Position numbers and translations under genes: made by a program. DNA of 64,000 bases from Pigmentiphaga sp. NML080357 (GTDB lineage: Bacteria > Pseudomonadota > Gammaproteobacteria > Burkholderiales > Burkholderiaceae_B): assembly GCF_002188465.1 (NCBI RefSeq), contig NZ_NINW01000025.1:124001-188000 (forward strand), written 5' to 3'. Shown here piece after piece: positions 54,605 through 64,000 of the stretch. The notes beneath the pieces are model-generated. The model saw nothing but the letters and a program-made list of their open reading frames with translations, had not been told where the DNA came from and searched no databases. How positions within the stretch are numbered: the first letter of the stretch is position 1; each line of letters begins with the position of its first letter.

Positions 54605-55702
54605 TCAGTGACGCGACAGGCGCAGGAGCAGGCTGACGAGTTCGCCTTGCCTGTGAGTGCCGGTCTTGACGAAGAGCGCGCGCAATTGCGTGCGCGCCGT
54701 GCTCAATGCGATGCCCTGGTTTTGCGCGTACTCGGCGAGGCTGCATCCTGCTTGCAGCCGCGCGGCCAGCCGGGCCTCGGCGCGGCTGAATTGGAACAGG
54801 TCGGCCAGGCGCAGGGTCAGCAGCGCGGGGTCGACCACGCTCACCACCGCCAGCGGCCGCTCTTGCGGATTGTCCGGATGGGTATCGGGCAGCGGCGCCA
54901 CGAGTATCTCGGCGCCGCCGGCGCTGGGAGGGGCGATGCGGCCGCCGCGCGCCGGTCCGGAGCGGGCGAGCGCTTGCTCGATGGCACTTTCCAGCCGGCC
55001 GGTCGTGGTTCGCCGGGGGCGGACGTAGCCGCCTTGTTCGCACAAGGCGCCATCCGGCAGCGCCGCGTAGCGTTCCGCGGCGGCGTTGCGATAGGCCACC
55101 CGCCGCTCGTCGTCGAGCAGCCACAGAGGCGTCGGCAGCCCGTCGAGCAGCCGCTCGCGCTGGCGCAAGCCCTCTCGAACGGCCGACATCGCATCGAACA
55201 TCCGGCCGGCCCGCCGCAGGTGCGGAGCGATGCGCGCGAGCAGTTCATCGTGGGCGGCATCGGTCTGTGCGCCAATGGCCGTGAGGACGGCCAGGTAGAT
55301 GCGGGAGCCATCGCCGGTGAGCTGGATCGACGCGCGGTCGTCGATGCCGTAGGCCTGCTGGAACTCCCGGTAGTAGGGATGGCTGGCCACCACGCCGGTT
55401 CCCAGGTCGCGCCGGTCGTGGCACCACTGGCCGGCCTCGTGCGTGGCGATCCAGGGACGCACCGGATCGATCCCGCCGTAGTGGCCGTTGTAGGCCTCGA
55501 TGGCGGTGGGATCGCACCGGATCGATGCCGTGACGGTGGCCTGGTTTTGCCCGGGATCGCGGATCGCCATGGCGCCCGACTGCCGGCCGCTGGCCGCGAC
55601 GAGGGCCTCGAGCAGGCCGGGCCAGCGCGATGCGTCGAGCACGCTCTCGTAGCAGTGCTCGACCAGCGCGTCGTAGGTTTCCAGGGACGGGATGCTGCCC
55701 AT
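54605..55702 (-). CDS. LuxR-type transcriptional regulator with PAS-like domain
   Basis: 365 residues. No receiver domain; a PAS-like segment (about 185-215, LLDGLPTPLWLLDDERRVAYRNAAAER) precedes a C-terminal LuxR helix-turn-helix (TARTQLRALFVKTGTHRQGEL). The same layout and a similar C-terminus recur in the gene at 60016-61131. The ATG at 55702 follows AAGG; the frame is open 20 codons upstream. Divergent from the NodIJ-like exporter genes 143 bp away. Signal unknown. Confidence 0.82.
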   Translation of the reverse strand: MGSIPSLETYDALVEHCYESVLDASRWPGLLEALVAASGRQSGAMAIRDPGQNQATVTASIRCDPTAIEAYNGHYGGIDPVRPWIATHEAGQWCHDRRDLGTGVVASHPYYREFQQAYGIDDRASIQLTGDGSRIYLAVLTAIGAQTDAAHDELLARIAPHLRRAGRMFDAMSAVREGLRQRERLLDGLPTPLWLLDDERRVAYRNAAAERYAALPDGALCEQGGYVRPRRTTTGRLESAIEQALARSGPARGGRIAPPSAGGAEILVAPLPDTHPDNPQERPLAVVSVVDPALLTLRLADLFQFSRAEARLAARLQAGCSLAEYAQNQGIALSTARTQLRALFVKTGTHRQGELVSLLLRLSRH

Positions 55703-55845
55703 GACGGACCTTGAGTGAGTATCGTTACAGCATGTTACGTTCCTTGCGAAGCGGGCAATCACTTTTCTCGTTTGCCAGCATCAGGAAAACCCTGCGCGTT
55801 TCGAGCCGGGGCGGGGGCCGCGGCGCCCCGGGGTACTATTCCGCT

Positions 55846-56811
55846 ATGACCACCAATGCGCTGCATGCCGGGGCCAAGCCCGTGGCATTCCCCGGTTCCG
55901 GACCCGCCCTGCGGGTCGAGCGGCTCGACAAGCGTTACGGCGGCCGCGCTATCGTGGACGGGCTGTCCTTCCAGATCGCGCGCGGCGAATGCTACGGCCT
56001 CTTGGGGCCGAATGGTGCAGGCAAGACGACGACCTTGCGCTCCGTACTGGGGCTCACGCCCATCGACGGCGGCGTCATCCGCCTGCTGGACCACGACGTG
56101 CCGGCGCACGCCCGGCAGGCGCGGACGCGCATAGGCGTGGTGCCGCAGATGGACAACCTCGATCCCGATTTCACCGTGGAAGAGAATCTGCTGGTGTTCG
56201 GCCGCTATTTCGGCCTTGCCGACGCCGAGATCCGCCGGCGCATTCCCGGCCTGCTGGAATTCGCCTCGCTCGAATCCAAGCGCACGGCTCGCATCAACGA
56301 ATTGTCGGGAGGCATGAAGCGGCGCCTGACGCTGGCCCGGGCGCTGGTCAACGATCCGGACCTGATCGTGATGGACGAGCCCACCACCGGCCTGGATCCG
56401 CAGGCCCGCCACCTGATCTGGGAACGCTTGAAGACCCTGCTGGGGCGGGGCAAGACGATCCTGCTGACCACGCATTTCATGGACGAGGCCGAGCGCCTGT
56501 GCGACCGGCTGGGGCTGGTCGATCATGGTCGGATGATCGCCGAGGGCGCGCCGCAAGAGCTGATCGCGCGCCATGTGGAGCCGGAAGTCGTGGAGGTGTT
56601 CGGCGACGACGCGTTCGCTTGGCTCGAACGCCATCGGGCGGCCATGCCGGGCCGGGTGGAGGTCAGCGGCGAAACCGTCTATTGCTATACCGCCGAGCCC
56701 GAGCGTGTGCTGAGTTATCTGCGGGATGGCGGAAGGCTGCGTTACCTGCATCGTCCGGCCAACCTGGAAGACCTGTTCCTGCGCATCGCCGGCCGGGATT
56801 TGCGCGAGTAG
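55846..56811 (+). CDS. ABC transporter ATP-binding protein, NodI/DrrA family
   Basis: Exporter ATPase of 321 residues: Walker A GPNGAGKT (54-61), signature LSGGMKRR, Walker B LIVMDEP, followed by a C-terminal extension of the NodI type. The upstream part of the frame (from 55711) is not conserved; the ATG at 55846 is used. Pairs with the ABC-2 permease gene 50 bp downstream. In rhizobia NodIJ export lipo-oligosaccharides, but homologues in non-nodulating bacteria export other compounds. Confidence 0.9.
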   Translation: MTTNALHAGAKPVAFPGSGPALRVERLDKRYGGRAIVDGLSFQIARGECYGLLGPNGAGKTTTLRSVLGLTPIDGGVIRLLDHDVPAHARQARTRIGVVPQMDNLDPDFTVEENLLVFGRYFGLADAEIRRRIPGLLEFASLESKRTARINELSGGMKRRLTLARALVNDPDLIVMDEPTTGLDPQARHLIWERLKTLLGRGKTILLTTHFMDEAERLCDRLGLVDHGRMIAEGAPQELIARHVEPEVVEVFGDDAFAWLERHRAAMPGRVEVSGETVYCYTAEPERVLSYLRDGGRLRYLHRPANLEDLFLRIAGRDLRE

Positions 56812-56861
56812 GATGGCTCCTCCGGCGCGCTTGCGCTTGGGCGGCGGGGGCGCGTGACGTC

Positions 56862-57683
56862 ATGGAAATCGAGATGAGTGAGCAGGTGATGAGACCTTCG
56901 GGGGCCGGCATCTGGGGGCTGCCCCGGCCGGGACGCGGCTGCATTCCGGTGCTACGGCGCAATTTCCTCGTGTGGCGCAAGACCGCGTTGACCACGATCC
57001 TGGGCGATGTGATGGACCCCATGGTGGCCCTGCTCGCCCTGGGGTACGGGCTGGGCAGCCTGCTGCCAGGCATAGACGGCGTGCCCTACGTGACCTTCCT
57101 CGCCGCCGGCTCCATCTGCATGGGCGCGCTTTATGCGGCGACCTTCGAGGCAACCTACAGCGCCTTCTCCCGGCTGCACATCCAGCGGTCCTGGGATGCC
57201 ATGCTCAATACGCCGCTCTCCCTCGACGACGTCGTTTTCGCCGAGATCCTCTGGGCCGCGGCCAAGAGCATGAAGAGCGGCCTGGCGATCCTGCTGGTGG
57301 TGGCGGCGCTGGACATCTCCCGCGCGGTCACGCTGCTGTGGATACCGCTCGTGCTTGCGCTCATCGGGGTGGCCTTCGCCGCGTTGGCGCTCGTCATGTC
57401 CGCGCTGGCCAAGGGCTTCGACTTCTTCATGTACTACTTCACGCTTGGCGTGACGCCCATGGTGTTCCTGTCGGGGGTGTTCTTTCCCGTGTCGCAGCTG
57501 CCCGACGCGCTGGTGCAGGCGGCCCGTCTGCTGCCCCTGGCGCCGGCCATCGAGCTGGTCAGGCCGCTGGTGCTGGGGCGCGTGCCCGACCATCCATGGG
57601 CCCACGTGCTGCAGCTCGCGGCGACGGCCGCCGCGGCGGTGTGGCTCGCGTCCGCGCTGATGCGCCGCCGCCTGTTGCGCTAG
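56862..57683 (+). CDS. ABC-2 type permease, NodJ family
   Basis: Six-segment membrane partner of the NodI-like ATPase, 273 residues, with the family's LRRNFLVWRKT start of the membrane domain and GVTPMVFLSGVFFPVSQLP near the end. Several in-frame ATGs (56862, 56874, 56889) compete; none has a strong ribosome site, so the exact start is uncertain. Confidence 0.88.
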   Translation: MEIEMSEQVMRPSGAGIWGLPRPGRGCIPVLRRNFLVWRKTALTTILGDVMDPMVALLALGYGLGSLLPGIDGVPYVTFLAAGSICMGALYAATFEATYSAFSRLHIQRSWDAMLNTPLSLDDVVFAEILWAAAKSMKSGLAILLVVAALDISRAVTLLWIPLVLALIGVAFAALALVMSALAKGFDFFMYYFTLGVTPMVFLSGVFFPVSQLPDALVQAARLLPLAPAIELVRPLVLGRVPDHPWAHVLQLAATAAAAVWLASALMRRRLLR

Positions 57684-57711
57684 GGGCGCGGGTATTTTGA
57701 TGGAGATTATT

Positions 57712-58053
57712 ATGTCGTTGTCGCGTCATGATGCTGATGAAGTGGTTCTGGTGCTGAGCAATGCGCCGGACGCCGAGACTGCCCAGCGCATCGCCCGCCG
57801 CCTGGTGGAAGGCGGGCAGGCCGCCTGCGTGAACGTCGGCGCGCCGATGCGGTCCATCTACCGGTGGCAGGGGGAAGTGGAGTCCGCCGACGAGATTCCG
57901 CTGTTCATCAAGACCACCGCGGCCCGCTTGCAGGCCGTACGAGAGGCGATTGCCGGACTGCATCCCTACGAGGTGCCCGAGATCATCGCCGTGCCCATAA
58001 CCGAAGGATTGCCGGCCTACCTGGATTGGGTCCGGCAGGAAACGCAAAACTGA
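57712..58053 (+). CDS. cutA: Divalent-cation tolerance protein CutA
   Basis: Small trimeric protein of the CutA1 family linked to copper tolerance, 113 residues with ACVNVGAPMRSIYRWQGEVE and HPYEVPEIIAVPI. GGAG lies six bases before the ATG at 57712; upstream in-frame TTG/ATG codons at 57697-57700 are less well placed. The stop overlaps the dsbD start (TGATG), the same cutA-dsbD pairing found in E. coli. Confidence 0.94.
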   Translation: MSLSRHDADEVVLVLSNAPDAETAQRIARRLVEGGQAACVNVGAPMRSIYRWQGEVESADEIPLFIKTTAARLQAVREAIAGLHPYEVPEIIAVPITEGLPAYLDWVRQETQN

Positions 58054-59984
58054 TGTCCATGTTCCGTTCCTTGCCCGCTCTCGGTTCGCGTCCTTTCTGG
58101 ATGCTGGCCTGCCTGCTGTGGGCCTGCGCCGTCTTCCTGCCGCGGCCCGCTCCGGCGCAAGAGTTCCTCCCCCCCGAGCAGGCATTCCGCTTCTCGGCCC
58201 GTGCCGTGGCGCCGGACGCCGTCGAGTTTTCCTGGCAGATCGCGCCGGGCTATTACATGTACCGCGAACAGTTCCGTTTCGTCGCCGAGCCGCCGGAAGT
58301 GCAACTGGGCGATCCGCAGCTGCCGCCCGGGCAGGTGAAGTTCGACCAGACCTTCGGCAAGGAAGTGGAGACCTATCGCGACAGCGTGGCTGTCCGGCTC
58401 ACCATCCCCACCGGCGCCGCCTTCGCGCTGACCGTGACCAGCCAGGGATGCGCCGACGCGGGCCTGTGCTATCCGCCGGCCGAGCACAAGGTCCGCGTGC
58501 GGCCGGCCTCCGCGGCCGGCGGTCTGCCGCAGATCGAGGGCGGCGCCGGATCGCCCTCGGCCTGGTCGGTATTTGCGGGGACCGACGACGTGGGCCTCGC
58601 AGGCATGCTGGCCGGCAGTGGCCTGGTCCGTACGGCATTGATATTTCTCGGGCTGGGCGTCCTGCTGTCCCTGACCCCCTGCGTGCTGCCCATGGTGCCC
58701 ATTCTGTCCGCCATCGTGGTAGGCGACGCCGCGACCGCCAGCCGGCGGCCGCGGCTGCGCGGCCTGGGCCTGGCCGCGGCCTACGTGCTCGGCATGTCGG
58801 TGGTCTATACGGCGGTCGGCCTGCTGGCGGCCTTGAGCGGCGTCAGCCTGGCGGCCACGCTGCAGACCCCATGGGTCCTGGGCGCGTTCGCCGTGCTGCT
58901 GGCCGTGCTGGCGCTGGCCATGTTCGACGTGTTCACGCTGCAATTGCCCTCGCGCTGGCAGACCGCCTTGTCGAACCGGGTCGCGCGGCTGCCGGGGGGG
59001 CGGGCCACCGGCGCGCTCGCCATGGGTGCCGTCTCGGCCTTGATCGTCGGCCCCTGCGTGGCCGCGCCGCTGGCCGGGGCATTGCTCTACGTCTCGCAAA
59101 CGGGCGACGTGTGGCTGGGCGGCGCCGCGCTGTTCGCGCTGGCCTGGGGAATGGGCGTGCCGCTGCTGGCGGCGGGCGCTTCCGCCGGCGCCTTGCTGCC
59201 CAAGGCCGGAGCCTGGATGGACGGCGTGAAGCGGCTCTTCGGCATGCTGCTGCTCGCGGTGGCCTGGTGGATGCTGTGGCCGGTCCTGCCGGGCTGGGTG
59301 CAGATGGCGGGGTGGGCCGTCCTGGCCATACTCGCGGCCGCCTTGCTGCATGCTTTCGACGCCTTGCCGGCCGGGGCCGGCACCGGACGCCGGATGATGA
59401 AGGGCGTGGGCGTCCTGTTCGCGCTGGCCGGCGCGCTGCAGGCGATCGGCCTGGCCAGCGGCGGGCGCGACCCGCTGCAGCCGCTGGCCCATATCGCCGC
59501 CTCGGATCCGGCGCGGCAAGCGCCCGGCGCCGCGCCCACGGGGATGCAAGAGACTCCCGCCGCGGGCGGGGAATTGTGGACTCCTCCGGGAAGCGCCACC
59601 TCCCGGCCGGCCGCCGGCGGCGCCGTGTTCGAACGGGTGCGCAACGTGGCCGAGCTTGATGCGCTGCTTGCCGCGTCCGATCGCCCCGTCATGCTGGACT
59701 TCTATGCCGACTGGTGCGTGTCGTGCAAGGAGATGGAGGCCTTGACCTTTCCACGGCCCGAGGTGACGCAACGCCTTGCCCGCCTGCGCCTCGTGCAGGC
59801 CGACGTGACCGCCAACAATGCCGACGACCGCGAGCTGCTCAAGCGCTTCAAGCTGTTCGGGCCGCCGGGCATCGTGTTCTTCGCTCCGGGCGGACAGCCG
59901 CTGGGGCAGCGCGTCATCGGCTTCCAGGGAGCCGAGCGGTTCGCGCGCGTGCTGGACGACGTGCTGGCCGCTTCCGGGCACTGA
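58053..59984 (+). CDS. dsbD: Thiol:disulfide interchange protein DsbD
   Basis: Carries electrons from cytoplasmic thioredoxin to periplasmic DsbC, DsbG and cytochrome c maturation. 643 residues: signal peptide (cleavage APA-Q, 35/36), N-terminal domain with Cys pair in GCADAGLCYP, membrane domain with TPCVLP and GPCVAAP cysteines, and a C-terminal thioredoxin-like domain with DWCVSCK. All six catalytic cysteines are present. Translated from a start overlapping cutA. Confidence 0.96.
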   Translation: MSMFRSLPALGSRPFWMLACLLWACAVFLPRPAPAQEFLPPEQAFRFSARAVAPDAVEFSWQIAPGYYMYREQFRFVAEPPEVQLGDPQLPPGQVKFDQTFGKEVETYRDSVAVRLTIPTGAAFALTVTSQGCADAGLCYPPAEHKVRVRPASAAGGLPQIEGGAGSPSAWSVFAGTDDVGLAGMLAGSGLVRTALIFLGLGVLLSLTPCVLPMVPILSAIVVGDAATASRRPRLRGLGLAAAYVLGMSVVYTAVGLLAALSGVSLAATLQTPWVLGAFAVLLAVLALAMFDVFTLQLPSRWQTALSNRVARLPGGRATGALAMGAVSALIVGPCVAAPLAGALLYVSQTGDVWLGGAALFALAWGMGVPLLAAGASAGALLPKAGAWMDGVKRLFGMLLLAVAWWMLWPVLPGWVQMAGWAVLAILAAALLHAFDALPAGAGTGRRMMKGVGVLFALAGALQAIGLASGGRDPLQPLAHIAASDPARQAPGAAPTGMQETPAAGGELWTPPGSATSRPAAGGAVFERVRNVAELDALLAASDRPVMLDFYADWCVSCKEMEALTFPRPEVTQRLARLRLVQADVTANNADDRELLKRFKLFGPPGIVFFAPGGQPLGQRVIGFQGAERFARVLDDVLAASGH

Positions 59985-60015
59985 GGAGGCCCAAGGCGTG
60001 CGCGCCGCCGGCCTG

Positions 60016-61131
60016 TCAGCCCAGCGCTCGTATCAATTGCACCAGCTCCACCTGGCGGCGGCAGCCGGTTTTCCTGAAGAGATTCTTCAGGTGGCTGCGC
60101 ACGGTGGTCAGCGATATTCCCTGCGCGGCGGCAAAGCCCTTGACGGTTGTGCCGGCCGCCAGCGCCTGGGCGAGCCGCGCCTCGGTAGGCGTGATCCCCA
60201 GCGCCTTCGACAGCAGACCGGCCTCGAGGGGCAGGTTCTCGCCCGCGACGGAAAAAATGACCAGGGCCAAGGGCGTCGTGCGCAGGCCGGCGAGCGGGTG
60301 CAAGGGTTCGAGCGGCACGACGGTGATCCAGACCTTGCCGGAAACGGTGTTGGCGGTGAAGAGATCCGCCTTCCGGGTGGGCGAGCAGGCGGCCTGCAGA
60401 GCCGTCCGCAACCTGGGCTGGGCCTGGACGTCCCGCAGGCAGAGCATGTCCGCCTTCGTGCCCAGCCAGTCGGCGGTCCGCAGGTGCCGCTCGGCCCGGG
60501 CATTGGCATATTCGACGCGCCCCTGCGCATTCGCCACCGCGACCCCGCGCGGTAGATAATCCAGGGCGGTGCGGCCCAGCAGGGCCTCGCGGCTCAGCTG
60601 GCGCATGTGCGAGCGCAGCCGTCCCGCGCGCACCATGTCGGGCATGACGAGTGTCAGCAGGGCGCGCTCGCGTTCGCCGTAGGCGCGATGGTCGAAGGCC
60701 CGCATGATGCCGAGGTAGTCGCGCGACGAGGCGTCCTCGCGCACCAGCGCCGCCATCGAATGCCGCAGGTCCACGCTGCGCAGGAAGTCGGCGTAGACCG
60801 CCGATCGCGACATCTGCCGGCTGTCCAGGTGCTCGTGGTCCAGGATGAAGCTTCCCTCGCGCAGGCGCGAGATGAGCGCGACCCGTTCGTCGCGGGTCGC
60901 GTAATGCTGTTCGTATTCGGCGACCTTGCCCTGGGGCGCGTCCCTGAAGGCCAGGCCTTCCACGACGGCGCCGGTGCCGCGATCGACCGTGATGTGATGG
61001 AACGCCTGCCCATCCACCGCCGTCCTGAGCAGCTCCAGGCCGGCCAGCCATTGGTCCGGCGAAGCAATGCCGTCATAGAGACGTGCGGCGATGGCGCCGA
61101 CGCGGCGCTGCAGGGAGAGGGGCTCGGCCAT
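60016..61131 (-). CDS. LuxR-type transcriptional regulator with PAS-like domain
   Basis: 371 residues, same plan as the protein encoded at 54605-55702: helical N-terminal part, PAS-like segment (YLPRGVAVANAQGRVEYANA) and C-terminal LuxR helix-turn-helix (TVRSHLKNLFRKTGCRRQVEL). Convergent with dsbD and 12 bp downstream of corA in the same direction, so possibly co-transcribed with corA. No autoinducer domain or receiver is seen; role unknown. Confidence 0.82.
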   Translation of the reverse strand: MAEPLSLQRRVGAIAARLYDGIASPDQWLAGLELLRTAVDGQAFHHITVDRGTGAVVEGLAFRDAPQGKVAEYEQHYATRDERVALISRLREGSFILDHEHLDSRQMSRSAVYADFLRSVDLRHSMAALVREDASSRDYLGIMRAFDHRAYGERERALLTLVMPDMVRAGRLRSHMRQLSREALLGRTALDYLPRGVAVANAQGRVEYANARAERHLRTADWLGTKADMLCLRDVQAQPRLRTALQAACSPTRKADLFTANTVSGKVWITVVPLEPLHPLAGLRTTPLALVIFSVAGENLPLEAGLLSKALGITPTEARLAQALAAGTTVKGFAAAQGISLTTVRSHLKNLFRKTGCRRQVELVQLIRALG

Positions 61132-61143
61132 GGCGGATCCCGG

Positions 61144-62349
61144 TCAGAGTCGTTCGGCGGGGTCGTCGCTGGACTTGCCGGCTCGCAACCCCGCCTTGCG
61201 TGCGAGCGCCTCGGCCACCCGGTAGGGGCGCATTTCAAGGAAACGACGGGCCGAGAACCAGGTCCACAGCAGCATCGCCAGCAAGACCATGCCGACGATG
61301 ATCCACCAGAACGCGCCGCGTTCGTGCAGCAGCGGCATGTAGTCGAAGTTCATGCCGAAGATGCCGGTGATGAGCGTGAGCGGCATGAAGATGACGGTGA
61401 CCACCGTCAGGATGCGCATGATCTCGTTGGTGCGGTGGGCGGTGGCGGAAAAGTGGAGCTGCACCGCGTTCTCCACCGACGACTCCATGCGGCGGGCATG
61501 GCTCAGGACACGGTTGACGTGTTCCATGACATCGTTGATGCGCACCAGCAGCGCGTCGCGCCGCTGGTCGAAGGCGCCTGAGCCCCAGGCGTCCTCGCTT
61601 CGGTCCATGGCCGCATCGCGCAACTCGGACAACGCATCGTATTGCTCTTCGCAGATATTCTCGAGGCGCCGCAGCACGATGCGGGCATCGAGCAGCGCCA
61701 GCCAGTTGCGGAACCGGCCGCTGGGGTTGAGCAGCTCGCGCTGCCACCGGTCCAGCTGCAAGGTGAGGGGCTGGCGCAGCGCCAGGTACTTGTCGACCAT
61801 GCCGTTGAGCAGCCTCAGCATCAGCTCCGCGGGGCCGGACGGCGGGCGGCTCAGCGGCCCGATGGTGCTGGGCGTGCGGTCGCGCCGTTCCTCCCGGACC
61901 GCCTCGCCGCGCTGCTCGGCCAGGCGGCGCTTCATCTCTTCGCAAGTGGTGCTGTGGCCGTGGCGCACCGACAGCAGCGCCTGTTTCAGGACGAAGAACG
62001 ACACGGGCTGGGTGCGCAGGCTCGCCAGCAGCGGGATGCCGACCTTGCCGTTGCCGGCCGTGCGCGCTTCGGATGGCGGCGCGTCCGTCACGATGCGCCG
62101 GAACACCACCATCTCGTAGGTGATCGTATTGTCGAAGTACGAAGGATGGACCGGATTGATGGCATCCTGCAGGTGCAAGTCATGCAGGTGCACGCCGGTC
62201 AGCCGTTCGATTTCCTCGCGCCAGGCCTCGGGATTCTGCGCCACTTCCTCGGCGTTCGCGTCTATCCACAGGAAGCCTTTGCTGGCGGCCAGCTGCGCCG
62301 CGTTGTGTGGACGGGGCCCTCCGTTCTCCGAAATCCAGAGGACGTCCAT
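61144..62349 (-). CDS. CorA-family magnesium/cobalt (or zinc) transporter
   Basis: Pentameric membrane channel with a large N-terminal cytoplasmic domain and two C-terminal membrane helices; the selectivity motif GMN (GIFGMNFDYMP) ends the first. 401 residues, longer than E. coli CorA (316), the extra length lying in the cytoplasmic domain. ZntB-type zinc transporters share these features, so the cation is uncertain. Four bases downstream of hemB. Confidence 0.92.
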   Translation of the reverse strand: MDVLWISENGGPRPHNAAQLAASKGFLWIDANAEEVAQNPEAWREEIERLTGVHLHDLHLQDAINPVHPSYFDNTITYEMVVFRRIVTDAPPSEARTAGNGKVGIPLLASLRTQPVSFFVLKQALLSVRHGHSTTCEEMKRRLAEQRGEAVREERRDRTPSTIGPLSRPPSGPAELMLRLLNGMVDKYLALRQPLTLQLDRWQRELLNPSGRFRNWLALLDARIVLRRLENICEEQYDALSELRDAAMDRSEDAWGSGAFDQRRDALLVRINDVMEHVNRVLSHARRMESSVENAVQLHFSATAHRTNEIMRILTVVTVIFMPLTLITGIFGMNFDYMPLLHERGAFWWIIVGMVLLAMLLWTWFSARRFLEMRPYRVAEALARKAGLRAGKSSDDPAERL

Positions 62350-62353
62350 GGCT

Positions 62354-63424
<1,071 letters not shown>

Positions 63425-63444
63425 TCATCGCATCGCCCCTGCCG

Positions 63445-64000
63445 TCACGGCGCGACCTGCGGCAGCAGCCAGCCCTCGATGTGGGCCGCGGCTTCTTCCA
63501 GGCCGATGCGATGCGTCGAGGAAAACGCCACGGTATGCAGGGCGCCGATGGCCGCCAGTTCCTTCTTGACGGCGAACTGGGCCTTGATGCGCTGCCCGTA
63601 GGGGAACTTGTCGGCCTTGGTCAGCAAGGCCAGGACCGGCTTGCCCGCGGGAGCGATCCAGTCGACCAGGTTGCGGTCCAGGTCCGTGACGCCGCGGCGG
63701 ATGTCCACCAGCATCACCACGCCGGCCAGCGAGGCTCGGTTGCGCAGATAGCCGCCCAGCACCTGCGCCCACTGCGACCGGTCTTCCCTGGCCACCGAGG
63801 CATAGCCGTAGCCGGGCAGGTCGACCAGGAACCCGAGGTCGCGCTCGGGCTCGATCGGGTCGGGGATGCCGAACATGTTGATGAGCCGGGTGCGGCCCGG
63901 CGTCTTGCTGGAAAACGCCAGACGCTTCTGCTGGGTGAGGACGTTGATCGCCGACGACTTGCCGGCGTTGGAGCGGCCGACGAAGCAGACTTCCGGCGCT
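63445..64000 (-). CDS. engB: Ribosome biogenesis GTPase EngB (YihA/YsxC), 5' end missing
   Basis: GTPase required for late large-subunit assembly. The window edge removes the N-terminus: translation enters at APEVCFVGRSNAGKSS, directly at the P-loop (G1), followed by G2 KTPGRTR, G3 DLPGYGYA and G4 TKAD. About 184 residues are visible. Position beside hemB matches other Alcaligenaceae as I recall them. Confidence 0.94.
   Translation of the reverse strand, partial: APEVCFVGRSNAGKSSAINVLTQQKRLAFSSKTPGRTRLINMFGIPDPIEPERDLGFLVDLPGYGYASVAREDRSQWAQVLGGYLRNRASLAGVVMLVDIRRGVTDLDRNLVDWIAPAGKPVLALLTKADKFPYGQRIKAQFAVKKELAAIGALHTVAFSSTHRIGLEEAAAHIEGWLLPQVAP

Overview
The window looks like a chromosome segment of a high-GC betaproteobacterium of the Alcaligenaceae, most likely Bordetella or a close relative such as Achromobacter. 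I base this on the betaproteobacterial character of the ribosomal proteins and SecY, two Bug/TctC-type periplasmic solute receptors, dense LysR/TRAP/dehydrogenase catabolic modules, and the order rpoA-rplQ ... cutA-dsbD ... hemB-engB. The genus is inferred from sequence character, not from a search.

The backbone is the translation and transcription super-cluster, all on the + strand: rpsL-rpsG-fusA-tuf (2.3-6.8 kb), the S10 operon rpsJ to rpsQ (6.95-12.3 kb), the spc operon rplN to rpmJ (26.6-32.4 kb) and the alpha operon rpsM-rpsK-rpsD-rpoA-rplQ (32.4-36.0 kb). Its most unusual feature is that the S10 and spc operons, normally adjacent, are separated by 14.3 kb of unrelated genes. rpsQ ends in a strong intrinsic terminator and rplN has its own sigma70-like promoter. 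Five copies of an ~80-bp structured repeat lie only in the gaps of this translation cluster (after tuf, rpsK, rpsD, rpoA and rplQ). Base changes in its stems are compensated between copies.

The 14.3-kb insert holds a PAS histidine kinase/NarL-type regulator pair; a cyanate operon (a DJ-1/PfpI isonitrile-hydratase-like protein, an ABC transporter for cyanate or a similar anion, and cyanase CynS); a secreted GH3 beta-glucosidase divergent from the osmoregulated periplasmic glucan gene opgG; an intradiol ring-cleavage dioxygenase; and an AraJ-like MFS exporter divergent from a LysR regulator. I see no integrase, transposase or tRNA that explains it.

Left of the cluster (1-1.9 kb) are a Rieske aromatic O-demethylase-like oxygenase, with a promoter overlapped by a long palindrome, and a TetR regulator.

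Right of the cluster (36-57.7 kb) is a second block of accessory catabolism. It contains an aldehyde dehydrogenase with a Bug receptor; a Tat-exported dienelactone-hydrolase-like protein; a four-gene operon (FAD hydroxylase, amidohydrolase, alpha/beta esterase, Bug receptor) divergent from a LysR gene; a TRAP transporter (dctQMP) with aldehyde and GMC alcohol dehydrogenases, divergent from another LysR gene; a D-amino-acid dehydrogenase-like gene under a tandem glycine riboswitch; a LuxR-type regulator; and a NodIJ-like ABC exporter. Housekeeping content returns with cutA-dsbD, a second LuxR-type regulator, corA, hemB and a partial engB at the right edge.

No CRISPR array, rRNA, tRNA, insertion sequence or phage gene was recognised.
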